A model generated the notes under the pieces. It did no database searches. It saw only the letters and a program-made list of their open reading frames with translations, and had not been told where the DNA came from. The translations under genes were made by a program, and so were the position numbers. A stretch of DNA of 64,000 nt from Nannocystis sp. (GTDB lineage: Bacteria > Myxococcota_A > Polyangia > Nannocystales > Nannocystaceae): contig NZ_JADJNN010000004.1 of the NCBI RefSeq assembly GCF_016714285.1, positions 1 to 64,000 of the forward strand, given 5' to 3'. Below, piece by piece: positions 54,513-62,420 of the stretch. How positions within the stretch are numbered: the first letter of the stretch is position 1; each line of letters begins with the position of its first letter.

Positions 54513-55910
54513 ATGCGGGTCGCCTCGCCGCGCAGCACGATTGATCGGATCCACCGCGCAGCGACGGCACCATGGCTGCTCGCTTGCCTCGCGCTCGCCG
54601 CCTGCAGCGACGACACCGGCGAACCCACCAACGTCACCACCCTCACCCAGACCGCCTCCGAGGGATCCACCGGCGCCGGCAGCAGCGAGACCGGCGTCCC
54701 GACCACCGGCGACCCCACCGACCCCTCCACCGGCGAGCCCGCCCCCATCTGCGGCGACGGCGTGAAGGACCCCGGCGAGGCCTGCGACGACGGCAACGTC
54801 GACAACACCGACGGCTGCCTCTCCAGCTGCGCCCTCGCCGTCTGCGGCGACGGCTTCGTCCACGTCGGCTTCGAGCAGTGCGACGACGGCAACCTCAGCG
54901 ACAACGACAACTGCGTCGCCGGCTGCTACGTCGCCTCCTGCGGCGACGGCTTCACCTACGCCGGCATCGAGGCCTGCGACGACGGCAACAAGACCGCGGG
55001 CGACGGCTGCGACCTGGCGTGCGTCATCGAGACCGCGATGTGCGGCGACGGCGTCCTCGAGGGCGACGAGCAGTGCGACGACGGCAACCCCGACAACACC
55101 GACAGCTGCCTCGACACCTGCGTCCCCTACAGCTGCGGCGACGGCTGGCAGCACGCGATCCTCGAGGAGTGCGACGACGGCAACCCCGACGACACCGACG
55201 ACTGCGTCGACAAGGACGGCCAGTGCCTGCTCGCCACCTGCGGCGACGGCTTCGTCCACGCCGGCGAGGAGGAGTGCGACGACGCCAACCAGGTCGACAC
55301 CGACGACTGCACCAACGCCTGCAAGCCCGCGACCTGCGGCGACGCCATCGTCCACGCCGGCGTCGAGCTCTGCGACGACGGCAAGAACGTCGGCACCTAC
55401 GACGGCTGCGGCCTCGGCTGCGCCAAGCTCGGCCCCCGCTGCGGCGACGGCAACCAGGACGACGAGTTCGAGACCTGCGACGACGGCAACCTCGACCCCG
55501 GCGACGGCTGCGACAGCAAGTGCCAGGTCGAGCTCCCGCCCGAGTGCGTCGGCTACGTCGAGCTCAAGGAGGCCGACCGCGCCGTCACCTTCAACGACGG
55601 CCCCGGCAAGATCACCAAGTGCGACAAGACCGCCAACAAGTGGCACCGCTTCCTCGCGCCCGCCGGCACCGTCATGCCCCTCGCCGCGCCCAGCATCTAC
55701 TCCTGCGGCACCGACGCCCCCGGCTGGATGATGGGCGCCTACCCGCTGCCCGAGGACGGCCCGGTCCCCCGCACGGTCTGTTACGCCTGGCAGGGCGACC
55801 CCTGCACCTGGACCAACGACATCGTCGTCCGCAACTGCGGCGCATACTACGTGTTCCAGCTGCCGACCCCGCCCGACTGCGCCCTCCGCTACTGCGCCGC
55901 CCCGGCCTGA
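54513..55910 (+). CDS. DUF4215 lipoprotein with a C-terminal D8C/D10C (uromodulin-like) domain
   Basis: 465 aa. The signal ends in lipobox LAAC (about residue 30). A Thr/Ser/Gly-rich linker leads to eight DUF4215 repeats (CGDG-x5-EECDDGN-x4-D-x-C-x3-C, about 78-340). Residues 344-465 are a different module: WHRF at 377-380, CGTDAPGWMMGAYP at 398-411, RTVCYAW, CTW, a YYV strand and PPDCALRYC at the end. From memory this matches vertebrate uromodulin, GP2 and OIT3 D8C/D10C domains motif by motif, including the order of W-RF, C-T-AP-W--G--P, R--C--W, C-W, YYV and PP-C-L-YC. It has eight cysteines. The two missing relative to the ten-Cys form are the one before the CGTD motif and one of the CC pair. 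Likely a surface stalk tipped with a ligand-binding or decoy-like domain (inference). Confidence 0.85.
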   Translation: MRVASPRSTIDRIHRAATAPWLLACLALAACSDDTGEPTNVTTLTQTASEGSTGAGSSETGVPTTGDPTDPSTGEPAPICGDGVKDPGEACDDGNVDNTDGCLSSCALAVCGDGFVHVGFEQCDDGNLSDNDNCVAGCYVASCGDGFTYAGIEACDDGNKTAGDGCDLACVIETAMCGDGVLEGDEQCDDGNPDNTDSCLDTCVPYSCGDGWQHAILEECDDGNPDDTDDCVDKDGQCLLATCGDGFVHAGEEECDDANQVDTDDCTNACKPATCGDAIVHAGVELCDDGKNVGTYDGCGLGCAKLGPRCGDGNQDDEFETCDDGNLDPGDGCDSKCQVELPPECVGYVELKEADRAVTFNDGPGKITKCDKTANKWHRFLAPAGTVMPLAAPSIYSCGTDAPGWMMGAYPLPEDGPVPRTVCYAWQGDPCTWTNDIVVRNCGAYYVFQLPTPPDCALRYCAAPA

Positions 55911-56011
55911 GCCCACGGCCCGAATCGTCGCCGTGATCTGGCATTGCGTGGGCCCAGCGAGCGGTCGCGCGGAGAGCCGCAAAACCTCGCCCGGACCCTC
56001 CGCGATCGGGG

Positions 56012-56017
56012 TACCCT
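56012..56017 (+). promoter_or_regulatory. -10-like box TACCCT
   Basis: TACCCT lies 16 bases before ATG 56034, leaving space for the GGAGG site found seven bases before that ATG. Confidence 0.45.
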
Positions 56018-56033
56018 CGCGCGTGGAGGGCCG

Positions 56034-56768
56034 ATGCCACTGACCCCGGAACAGGAATGGATCATCGCCGCCTGCGGCCTCATCGCCCACGCCGACGGCG
56101 ACCTCTCGCCCGGTGAGAGCGACCAGATGCTCGCCATGCTCGACGAGCACGTCACCCCCGAGGAGCACCAGCGCTGGGCCGCCCTCCTCGTCGACGGCCC
56201 CGCGCTCACCCGCGCCTTCGCCGAGCTCCCGCCGCCCCTGCCCGCCTTCACCGAACCACTGCTCGAGAAGGCCTGGACCATGGCCCTCGCCGACGGCCAC
56301 GCCAGCGACGCCGAGCTCCACAAGCTCGAGCAGATCGCCGACGAGCTCGGCATCAGCGCCGGCGAGCTCGCCGGCTGGCGCCGCCAGTGGACCGAACACG
56401 CCGTCGAGCTCGCCGAGCACACCGCCGCCTTCGCGGCCGTGCTGATCCACCACGACGGCACCATCGACCCCGACGAGGCGACCCAGTTCCGCGCCCTCCT
56501 CGATCGCCTCCCCCTCGGCGAGCACCGCCGCGACCAACTCGCCGCCAGCCTGCTGTCCAACGCGCCCGCGCTCGACCACGTCGGCGCCAGCCTGGCCGCC
56601 CTGCCCCGCGAGCGCCGGATCAGCGTCCTGCGATCGCTCGCCCCCCTGGTCGCCGCCTCGAGCCGCGCCGACCTCGGCCGCGCCTTCTTCCTCGACCTCG
56701 CCCGCACCGCCGCGATCCCCGTCGAGCAGGCGGTGGCGATCCTCGCCAGCCCGCTCGCCACCGCCTGA
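56034..56768 (+). CDS. TerB-like domain protein
   Basis: 244 aa, two TerB-like helical repeats. Repeat one: EQEWIIAACGLIAHADGDLSPGE with the acidic AHADGDLSPGE loop that typifies TerB (metal or stress sensing). Repeat two: LEKAWTMALADGHASDAELHKLEQIADELGIS. A third acidic loop HHDGTIDPDEATQ follows. No signal peptide or membrane segment. TerB proteins occur in tellurite-resistance and phage-defence loci, but no other ter gene is nearby, so function is open. Start ATG 56034 with GGAGG upstream. Confidence 0.75.
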   Translation: MPLTPEQEWIIAACGLIAHADGDLSPGESDQMLAMLDEHVTPEEHQRWAALLVDGPALTRAFAELPPPLPAFTEPLLEKAWTMALADGHASDAELHKLEQIADELGISAGELAGWRRQWTEHAVELAEHTAAFAAVLIHHDGTIDPDEATQFRALLDRLPLGEHRRDQLAASLLSNAPALDHVGASLAALPRERRISVLRSLAPLVAASSRADLGRAFFLDLARTAAIPVEQAVAILASPLATA

Positions 56769-56785
56769 TCTCGCGCCACCGCGTC

Positions 56786-56910
56786 GCGCTTGCGCCGCTG
56801 CGCCTGAGCTTTCACCGCTGCGCCGCGCTTGCGCGCTGCGCCTGAGCTTGCGCCGCTGCGCCTGAGCCTGCGCCGCTGCGCCTGAGCTTGCGCCGCTGCG
56901 CCGCGCTTGC
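56786..56910 (+). repeat. 19-20-bp tandem repeat, six units
   Basis: Degenerate units of GCGCCGCTGCGCCTGAGCTT (some units ending GCCGCGCTT) fill the gap between the TerB-like gene and the small membrane protein. Confidence 0.8.
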
Positions 56911-56916
56911 GACACT
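56911..56916 (+). promoter_or_regulatory. -10-like box GACACT
   Basis: GACACT ends nine bases before ATG 56926, at the edge of the repeat array. Confidence 0.3.
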
Positions 56917-56925
56917 GGCAGCCGC

Positions 56926-57255
56926 ATGCCCGCGCCGCACCGCAACGCAGCTGTGGCCCTCGTCCTCGCCACCGTCCCCGCCCTGATCATCACCGGCGTC
57001 ATGGCCGTGGTCCTGCTCGCCGCGAAGACCGCCTCCCCGTGGCCGCTCTACGCCCTCGCCCTGCTCGCCAACCTCGGCCTGTGGTTCGGCTTCGCCCCGG
57101 CCTACCTGGTCGGCTGGGTCGACTTCTGGGACCCGGGCGCCCGCGCCCGCGTCGGTCGCCTCGGCGTCATCGCCCTCGCCGGGGTCCTGTGGTTCTACAA
57201 CCTCTTCCTCTACGCGCTCTCCGGCACCGCCCTCGGCGCCCTCCTGCGCGGCTGA
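56926..57255 (+). CDS. small three-TM membrane protein, unknown
   Basis: 109 aa. Hydrophobic helices at about 8-32, 42-65 and 78-104, with WDFWDPGARARVGR as the only polar loop. No family recognised. The stop region (LLRG, TGA) is part of a 26-bp direct repeat whose second copy covers the stop of the convergent Tat-lipoprotein SDR. Confidence 0.6.
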   Translation: MPAPHRNAAVALVLATVPALIITGVMAVVLLAAKTASPWPLYALALLANLGLWFGFAPAYLVGWVDFWDPGARARVGRLGVIALAGVLWFYNLFLYALSGTALGALLRG

Positions 57256-57318
57256 TCACGACGGCCAGGCCGCGTCCGCCAACACGCTCCTGGGCGCCCT
57301 CCTGCGCAGTTGATCACG
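57235..57318. repeat. 26-bp direct repeat across two convergent stops, period 58
   Basis: GGCGCCCTCCTGCGC followed by GGCTGATCACG (57235-57260) recurs with two mismatches at 57293-57318. Copy 1 has the stop of the membrane protein; copy 2 has the stop of the SDR on the other strand. Confidence 0.85.
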
Positions 57319-58417
57319 CCGCCGACCCGCGCGCGCGCCAGGCCGCCAGCGCCCGCGCCTCGAGCTCCGGCGTGATCGAGAAGCCCGGCTTCTCGCGCCG
57401 CTCCGTCGGCACCGACTGCCACCATTGCAGCGTGTCGCGCACCGTCATCTCCAGCGGCCGAAACCCGAGCCCCGCCGCCACGGCCCGCCCGTTGCGCGCC
57501 GACATGTGCCCCATATCATTCCCCTTGAGCATCACCCAGGGCACCGAATCGGTGATCTCCTGCGCGCTCAAGAACTCATAATCCTCGATCCACGTGAAGC
57601 TCCCCGTCCCCCCGACCGCCGCCTGCGCCCCGGCGAGGAAGCCCGCCATCGTCAGCGGCCGCGCCGGCCCGACCACATTGAAGATCCCCGGCCGATCGTC
57701 CTCCACCAGCTTCACCATGAACTCCGCCAGATCGCGGACATCGATCAGCTGCACAGCATCGTCACGCCGCCCCGGCGCCAGCACCTCGCCGCCCCGCGCC
57801 AGCCGCTGCGGCCAGTACGGGAACCGGTCCGTCGTGTCGCCCGGCCCCACGATATACGTCGGTCGCACCACCGTGCCGCGCGCCCCGAAGGTCTGCATCA
57901 CCTCGCGCTCGCACTGCGCCTTGGCCACCCCGTACGCCTCCGACCCGTCCTCGGGGTCCGTCGCCTCCACCCGCACCGGCGTCGATTCGTCGACCCCGTT
58001 CGTCAAATATGGGTAGTATACCCCGGTCGACGAAGTAAACAGATAACGCCCCACGCTGCCCTTCAACAATTGCGTGGACATTTGCACCCACGCCGGCCGC
58101 GTCGCCGAATCGTCGATCACCGCGTCGAAGCGCCGACCCTCCAGCGCCCCCAGCTTGCCGTCGCGATCTCCGATCAGCCGCGTCACTCCCGCGGGCAGCT
58201 CCGCCTCGCGCCGCCCCCGCGTGAAGATCGTGACCCGGTGCCCGCGCGCCACCGCGTGCCGCACCAGATGCGGCCCGATGAAGCCCGTCCCGCCGAGCAC
58301 CAGCAGCTCGCGCGGGGCCGGCACCGATCGCGGCGTCGTCGTCGACCGCCCGCGCCCGCAGCCGAGCGAAAACCCGAGCGCAACGCTACCCTGGAGGAAT
58401 CTTCGTCGGTTCGGCAT
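57314..58417 (-). CDS. extended SDR (NAD-dependent epimerase) with Tat lipoprotein signal
   Basis: 367 aa. MPNRRRFLQGSVALGFSLGC is a twin-arginine signal (RRxFLQ) ending in a lipobox cysteine (C20). The enzyme domain begins RELLVLGGTGFIGPHLV (GxxGxxG at 42-48), followed by VTIFTRGRRE, DAVIDDSAT, YLFTSSTGVY and a normal YxxxK (Y162, K166). VVRPTYIVGPGDTTDRF and LIDVRDLAEFMVKL complete it. Tat export allows folding with cofactor inside the cell before secretion, as in glucose-fructose oxidoreductase. An NAD-dependent enzyme displayed as a lipoprotein is unusual. ATG 58417; the upstream DNA repeats GTACGCT. Confidence 0.87.
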   Translation of the reverse strand: MPNRRRFLQGSVALGFSLGCGRGRSTTTPRSVPAPRELLVLGGTGFIGPHLVRHAVARGHRVTIFTRGRREAELPAGVTRLIGDRDGKLGALEGRRFDAVIDDSATRPAWVQMSTQLLKGSVGRYLFTSSTGVYYPYLTNGVDESTPVRVEATDPEDGSEAYGVAKAQCEREVMQTFGARGTVVRPTYIVGPGDTTDRFPYWPQRLARGGEVLAPGRRDDAVQLIDVRDLAEFMVKLVEDDRPGIFNVVGPARPLTMAGFLAGAQAAVGGTGSFTWIEDYEFLSAQEITDSVPWVMLKGNDMGHMSARNGRAVAAGLGFRPLEMTVRDTLQWWQSVPTERREKPGFSITPELEARALAAWRARGSAA

Positions 58418-58528
58418 TCGTACGCGCTCGCACAGCGTACAGCGTACACTGCCCCATCCCGATCCAGGTTTCGCCGCGCCCCCGGATCTTCGTGCCCCTC
58501 CGCCGCGTTGCCAGCCTGTCCGGTCCGC

Positions 58529-59384
58529 ATGCCCCACAACCCACGCCCCACGCACGCCCTGCTCGCTCCGCTCACCGCGATCGGCCGCGAGCTCGCCACG
58601 CTCCTGCACAACCGCAGCGCCGTCGCGGGCGGCCTGCTCGGCTCGGCCCTGTCCTGCGCCCTCGCGGCCGGCCTGGTCCTGCTCAGCGCGGGTCCCAGCC
58701 ACGGCCGCTCGCCCGACGAGTCCGACGATCTCGACATGCAGTTCCTGCCCGGCGAGCTGGTGCGCCGCGGCGAGCGGCCAGACCCGCAGGCCATCCCCGT
58801 GAAGACCGTCGTGCGCGAGACCCAGGCCGCCGAGCTCCCCGTCAGCCCCACCGTCACCCTCGACGACCACACCCGCACCCGCCCCCGATCCCGCGCCCGC
58901 CGACCCCACACCACACATCACGCCCCACGAAAAGCCCGACCCACACCGCACGGGCGCCCCGAAGTCCGATCACAACCAGGCCAGCAATACCCCTTACGAC
59001 GATCCCCCGACCGTGGACCGCCCGCCCGGCGACCCATTCGCCTCCCCCGACGGCTGGTCCGATCTCGCCAAGGACGGCGACCCCTGGGCCACCGCCGTGC
59101 TCGCCGCGCTCAATGGCATGACCGTCGGCTCCTACGCCGGCCTCGGTCAGGAGGCCTCCTTCAAGTTCCAGCTCATCGTCTGCGCCGACGGATCGATCGC
59201 CGAGGTCCGCACCCGCCTGTCCACCGGCAGGCCCGACTTCGACGGCCAGATCCGCAACGCCCTCACCGCCCTCAAGCTGCCGAAAGCTCCGCCCGCGATC
59301 GCCGCCCAGCTCGGCAGCAAATGCAAGAAGATCCCCTACGAGTTCACCTGGCGCGGCGCCAGCCAGCGCGGCTCCGTGCATTAG
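58529..59384 (+). CDS. TonB-like/energy-transducer protein, apparent +1 frameshift near 58868
   Basis: About 284 aa when corrected. ATG 58529 begins a basic N-terminus and one membrane helix (AVAGGLLGSALSCALAAGLVLL), then a periplasmic segment PGELVRRGERPDPQAIPVKTVV. The frame breaks in a Pro/Thr/Asp-rich linker around 58868; the next frame reads APDPAPADPTPHITPHEKP and then a TonB-C-like domain, DPWATAVLAALNGMTVG, FKFQLIVCADGSIAEVRTRLS and FDGQIRNALTALKLPKAP, ending at 59384. The shift sits in low-complexity sequence, so it could be a one-base insertion or a sequencing error. Adjacent to an AgmX-type lipoprotein. Confidence 0.72.
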
Positions 59385-59452
59385 CAGCCCTGGTGGAAGT
59401 CGGCGCGCCGCGTCGACTTGTGAGCCGCCCTGGTGCCCCCACGGTCACTCAT

Positions 59453-59458
59453 GATAGT
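59453..59458 (+). promoter_or_regulatory. -10-like box GATAGT
   Basis: TGATAGT ends nine bases before ATG 59468. Confidence 0.4.
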
Positions 59459-59467
59459 GCTCGTGCC

Positions 59468-59947
59468 ATGATACTTCGCCCGGGCCGTGGTCTCGCGTGC
59501 ACATTCGCATTGTCGGCGCTGCTCGCCTGCAACAAGAAGCCCGACACCGACGCCCCCGAGCCCGCCACCACCGTCGCCGACAAGCCCCCCGCCGACGGTG
59601 AGGGCGAGCTCGAGGACCCCGAGGAGTCGCCCTACCTCGACTCCTCCAACTTCAACGACGCCGTCGAGACCCACCTCCCCGAGATCGTCGCCTGCTACAA
59701 GGACACCGTCGGCAAGGCCGCGGACGCCCCCACCGGCCGCGTCCGCGTCACCGTCGTCGTCGAGTCGCAGGGCACCGTCAAGGACGTCAGCTTCGACGCC
59801 CAGCGCAGCACCCTCAAGGACGACAAGCTCCAGGCCTGCATCACCGAGCGCGTCAAGACCTGGCGCTTCAACATCAGCCTCACCGGCGCCGACACGCCGA
59901 TGCCCTACACCTTCGACCTCAGCGCCAGCGGCCTGCTCAAGGGCTGA
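59468..59947 (+). CDS. AgmX/PglI C-terminal (TonB-like) domain lipoprotein
   Basis: 159 aa. Lipobox LSALLAC, then an acidic Pro-rich linker (about 22-60) and the C-terminal domain: FNDAVETHLPEIVACYKDTV, GRVRVTVVVESQGTVKDVSFD and DDKLQACITERVKTWRF. The paired cysteines (ACYK and QACI) and the W-F motif are hallmarks of the myxobacterial AgmX/PglI domain linked to motility complexes. Here it is anchored as a lipoprotein. The stop region is partly duplicated at 59992. Confidence 0.85.
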   Translation: MILRPGRGLACTFALSALLACNKKPDTDAPEPATTVADKPPADGEGELEDPEESPYLDSSNFNDAVETHLPEIVACYKDTVGKAADAPTGRVRVTVVVESQGTVKDVSFDAQRSTLKDDKLQACITERVKTWRFNISLTGADTPMPYTFDLSASGLLKG

Positions 59948-60010
59948 CACGCCCGCACGCCCTCACGCGCGAGCGACCCAGCCCGCCCCAGAGCTGACAC
60001 GCCGTCACGC
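59942..60010. repeat. imperfect direct repeat across the AgmX-type and downstream stops, period 50
   Basis: GCTGACACGCC (59943-59953) recurs at 59993-60003 with partly conserved flanks. Again a stop region is duplicated towards the convergent gene's stop. Confidence 0.55.
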
Positions 60011-61423
60011 GAACAGCCGCGCCAGGATCGCGTCGAGCAGCGCCCGCAGCCCGCCCGCCTCGCCGACCGCGAAGCCCTCGTCCCCGAGCCACCAGCGCGG
60101 CTGCCCGACCCGCACCCACGCCCGCGCCCCGAGCCGCGGGTCCTCGTGCTGCGCCGCGAACACCACCAGCCCGCGCTCGCCCGCCGGCCACTCCTCGATC
60201 GTCGCCAGCGTCACCCGCCGGTGCGCCAGGTCGTCGGCCAGCGTCAGCGCCATCAGCCGCGCCTCCTCCTCCGCCGCCTCGCGGTCGCCCGCGCCGACCA
60301 CCCGCCAGCAAAGCTGCAGCTCCGCCCCATTCGGCCCGAACACCTGCAACATGTCGGCCTGCAGCCGCAGCGCCGCCGCGTCGACAAGCACGAGCGTCTG
60401 CGCCGCCAGCTCCGGGTGCTTGTGGCGCAGCTCGAGCGGCCGATCGATCACCACCGTCACGCGCCGCCGCTGATCAAACAGCGGGCTCTCGTCGCGGGTG
60501 TAGAACAGCAGCTCGCCCTGCGCGAAGCGGACGTCGAACAGGTCGATCGTCCCCAGCAGATCGCGGCCCTCATCCACGTACGCGACCTCGCTGCGCACCA
60601 GATTCTCGAAGCGACCGCGGGTGCTGAGCGCGTCGAAGCCCCCCGCCGGATAGTGGCTCGCGTCCGGCTCGTCGACCGCGACCTCCTGCGCCCGCCGCCG
60701 CACCAGCATCGCCACCCCCGGACCCACCCCGCCGATCGCCCCCGCCGCGGCGTGCAGCTCGCGCAAGGCCAGCCGCGTCGACTCGCTCGGCAGCTCGGAC
60801 AAATGCGCCAGCTCCCACAGATCCTCCGGCGAGAACAGCCGCCCCTCGCCCAGCTGGGCGAGCAAGGCGCCCCGCTGCGCCAGCGCCCAGTCGCGCCAGC
60901 CGGGCTCCTGCGACTCGCCCCCCTCACCCTCGCGCCGCCGCCACCCGCCGAGCAGCCCCTGCGCCTCGCGCCAGCACGAGCGCAAGATCGCCGGGTTGCC
61001 CGCGTCCAGCCCGGCCCGCCGCGAAGCTGTCCCAAGGGCCAGGCCGACCGCATGCGCCACCGCCCGCGCCCGCAGCTCGCCGGCCAGCCCCGAGATCGCC
61101 ACGTGCGCGTCGCCGACGCTCGCGTCCATCACCCAGCGCCCGAGCACCCGATCCTCGTACGCCAGCCGCGACGCTCGCTCCTCCTCCGACCACGCCGCCA
61201 GATCCTGACCCGACGCGAAGCGAAACCCCCGACCCTCGAGCAGCAGCGTCCCCAGGTCGTGCACGAGGTCCAGCGGCAGCGCGTCGTCCCCCGCCTCCCA
61301 CAGCGCCCGCAACCACCCGAGCGCCGTCGGCAGCGTCTCCGCCAGCGCCCCGCCGTGGCCGCACAGGTCGGCCCAGGCCCGCAGCGCCGGCAGCAGCTCC
61401 TCGCGCTGGAGGCGACGTCCCAT
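60005..61423 (-). CDS. unknown protein of the MoxR triad, possibly degenerate VWA-like
   Basis: 472 aa, four bases after the MoxR gene. The N-terminal 300 residues are helical and Ala/Leu/Glu-rich. The C-terminal part (about 300-472) alternates strands and helices: RRRVTVVIDRPLELRHKHPEL, QTLVLVDAAALRLQADML, LQLCWRVVG and RGLVVFAAQHEDPRLG. That topology and the VVIDRP opening could be a VWA-like fold without a proper DxSxS MIDAS site; this is only a guess. It is the third gene of a set with a helical protein and a MoxR ATPase, a combination in which a VWA-type effector is expected. Confidence 0.6.
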   Translation of the reverse strand: MGRRLQREELLPALRAWADLCGHGGALAETLPTALGWLRALWEAGDDALPLDLVHDLGTLLLEGRGFRFASGQDLAAWSEEERASRLAYEDRVLGRWVMDASVGDAHVAISGLAGELRARAVAHAVGLALGTASRRAGLDAGNPAILRSCWREAQGLLGGWRRREGEGGESQEPGWRDWALAQRGALLAQLGEGRLFSPEDLWELAHLSELPSESTRLALRELHAAAGAIGGVGPGVAMLVRRRAQEVAVDEPDASHYPAGGFDALSTRGRFENLVRSEVAYVDEGRDLLGTIDLFDVRFAQGELLFYTRDESPLFDQRRRVTVVIDRPLELRHKHPELAAQTLVLVDAAALRLQADMLQVFGPNGAELQLCWRVVGAGDREAAEEEARLMALTLADDLAHRRVTLATIEEWPAGERGLVVFAAQHEDPRLGARAWVRVGQPRWWLGDEGFAVGEAGGLRALLDAILARLFA

Positions 61424-61427
61424 CGTC

Positions 61428-62420
61428 CTAGCCGCCTGCGCCCAGCCCGAGCAGCGCCTTCACCTTGCTCGCCACCACCGGCAGCTCGTCGCGGCGATTG
61501 CCCACATACGCCAACAACCCCAGGTCCGCGTGCTGCACCGCCCCCCCGTGATTGAGGAACGCCTGCGTGCGGATCACCTTGTACAGCTTGACCAGCTTGC
61601 GGTCGCTGACCATCACCTTGTCCTCCGTCTCGAGCGCGCGGACGATGCGGCGCATCTCCGCGAACACCGGCCGCGGAAACCACATCTCGCGGTCCCGGCC
61701 CGGCTCGCGCGAGGCCCCGAAGCTCAGGTCCATGAAGCGCTTGAACTTGAGGAAATCACTCAGGGTCGCCGCCCCGCGGGCCCACGGCTTCTGCCCGGCC
61801 GCCCGGTACGCCTCGTTCATCACCCCCGCGTCGATGAGCTCCGCGAAGTGGCGGTCCTTCACCGGCCGCGTCTCGATCTTGAGGATGAAGCGGTCCGCCA
61901 TCGCCTCCAGCTCGGTCTGGTCCGGGATGTCGTTGGTCGCCGCGAACAGCATCACCAGCCCCACCGGCGTCGGCTGCCCGTCCTGATAGAACTTGCGCTC
62001 ATTCAAGATCGTCAGCAGCGTGTTCAGGATCGCCGAGTTCGACTTGAAGATCTCGTCGAGGAACGCCACCTTGCAGTCCGGCAGCATCCCGCGGGTGCGC
62101 CGCACATAGCGGCCCTCCTTGAGCAGCTGGATGTCGATCGGCCCGAGGATCTCGCTCGGCTCCGTGAACTTGGTCAGCATGTATTCGAAGTAGTCGCTGG
62201 TCTCCAGCCCCAGGCTCTCGGTCAGCTTGACCACCAGGTCGCTCTTCGCCGTCCCCGGCGGCCCGACCAGCAGCAGCGGCTCCTGGGCGCACGCGCACAG
62301 GATCGCCAGGTCGATCTCCTCGTCGCGGGCCACGAAGTACTCCTTGAGGCCGCGCCGGTGCTGCACGATGCGCGCGCGGATATCATCGATCTCGGGCTCC
62401 AGCTGCTCTAACGTCCACAT
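61428..62420 (-). CDS. MoxR-family AAA ATPase
   Basis: 330 aa. Walker A is GPPGTAKS (53-60), Walker B KVAFLDEIFK (117-126), and sensor 1 is MLFAATNDIPDQ. EMADRF-like AMADRFILKIETRP is the arginine-finger region. MoxR ATPases act as chaperones that mature or activate partners, usually with a VWA protein encoded next to them. FTEPSEILGPIDIQLLKEGRY is the RavA/MoxR signature. The start ATG 62420 lies inside the end of the upstream gene (13-base overlap), so the two are coupled. Confidence 0.92.
   Translation of the reverse strand: MWTLEQLEPEIDDIRARIVQHRRGLKEYFVARDEEIDLAILCACAQEPLLLVGPPGTAKSDLVVKLTESLGLETSDYFEYMLTKFTEPSEILGPIDIQLLKEGRYVRRTRGMLPDCKVAFLDEIFKSNSAILNTLLTILNERKFYQDGQPTPVGLVMLFAATNDIPDQTELEAMADRFILKIETRPVKDRHFAELIDAGVMNEAYRAAGQKPWARGAATLSDFLKFKRFMDLSFGASREPGRDREMWFPRPVFAEMRRIVRALETEDKVMVSDRKLVKLYKVIRTQAFLNHGGAVQHADLGLLAYVGNRRDELPVVASKVKALLGLGAGG

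Noticed and set aside
58005..58022. GTAGTATACCCC inside the Tat-lipoprotein SDR gene as a promoter
   Set aside because: It lies in the middle of a conserved coding stretch (STGVYYPYLT) with no gene start at the right distance on either strand.
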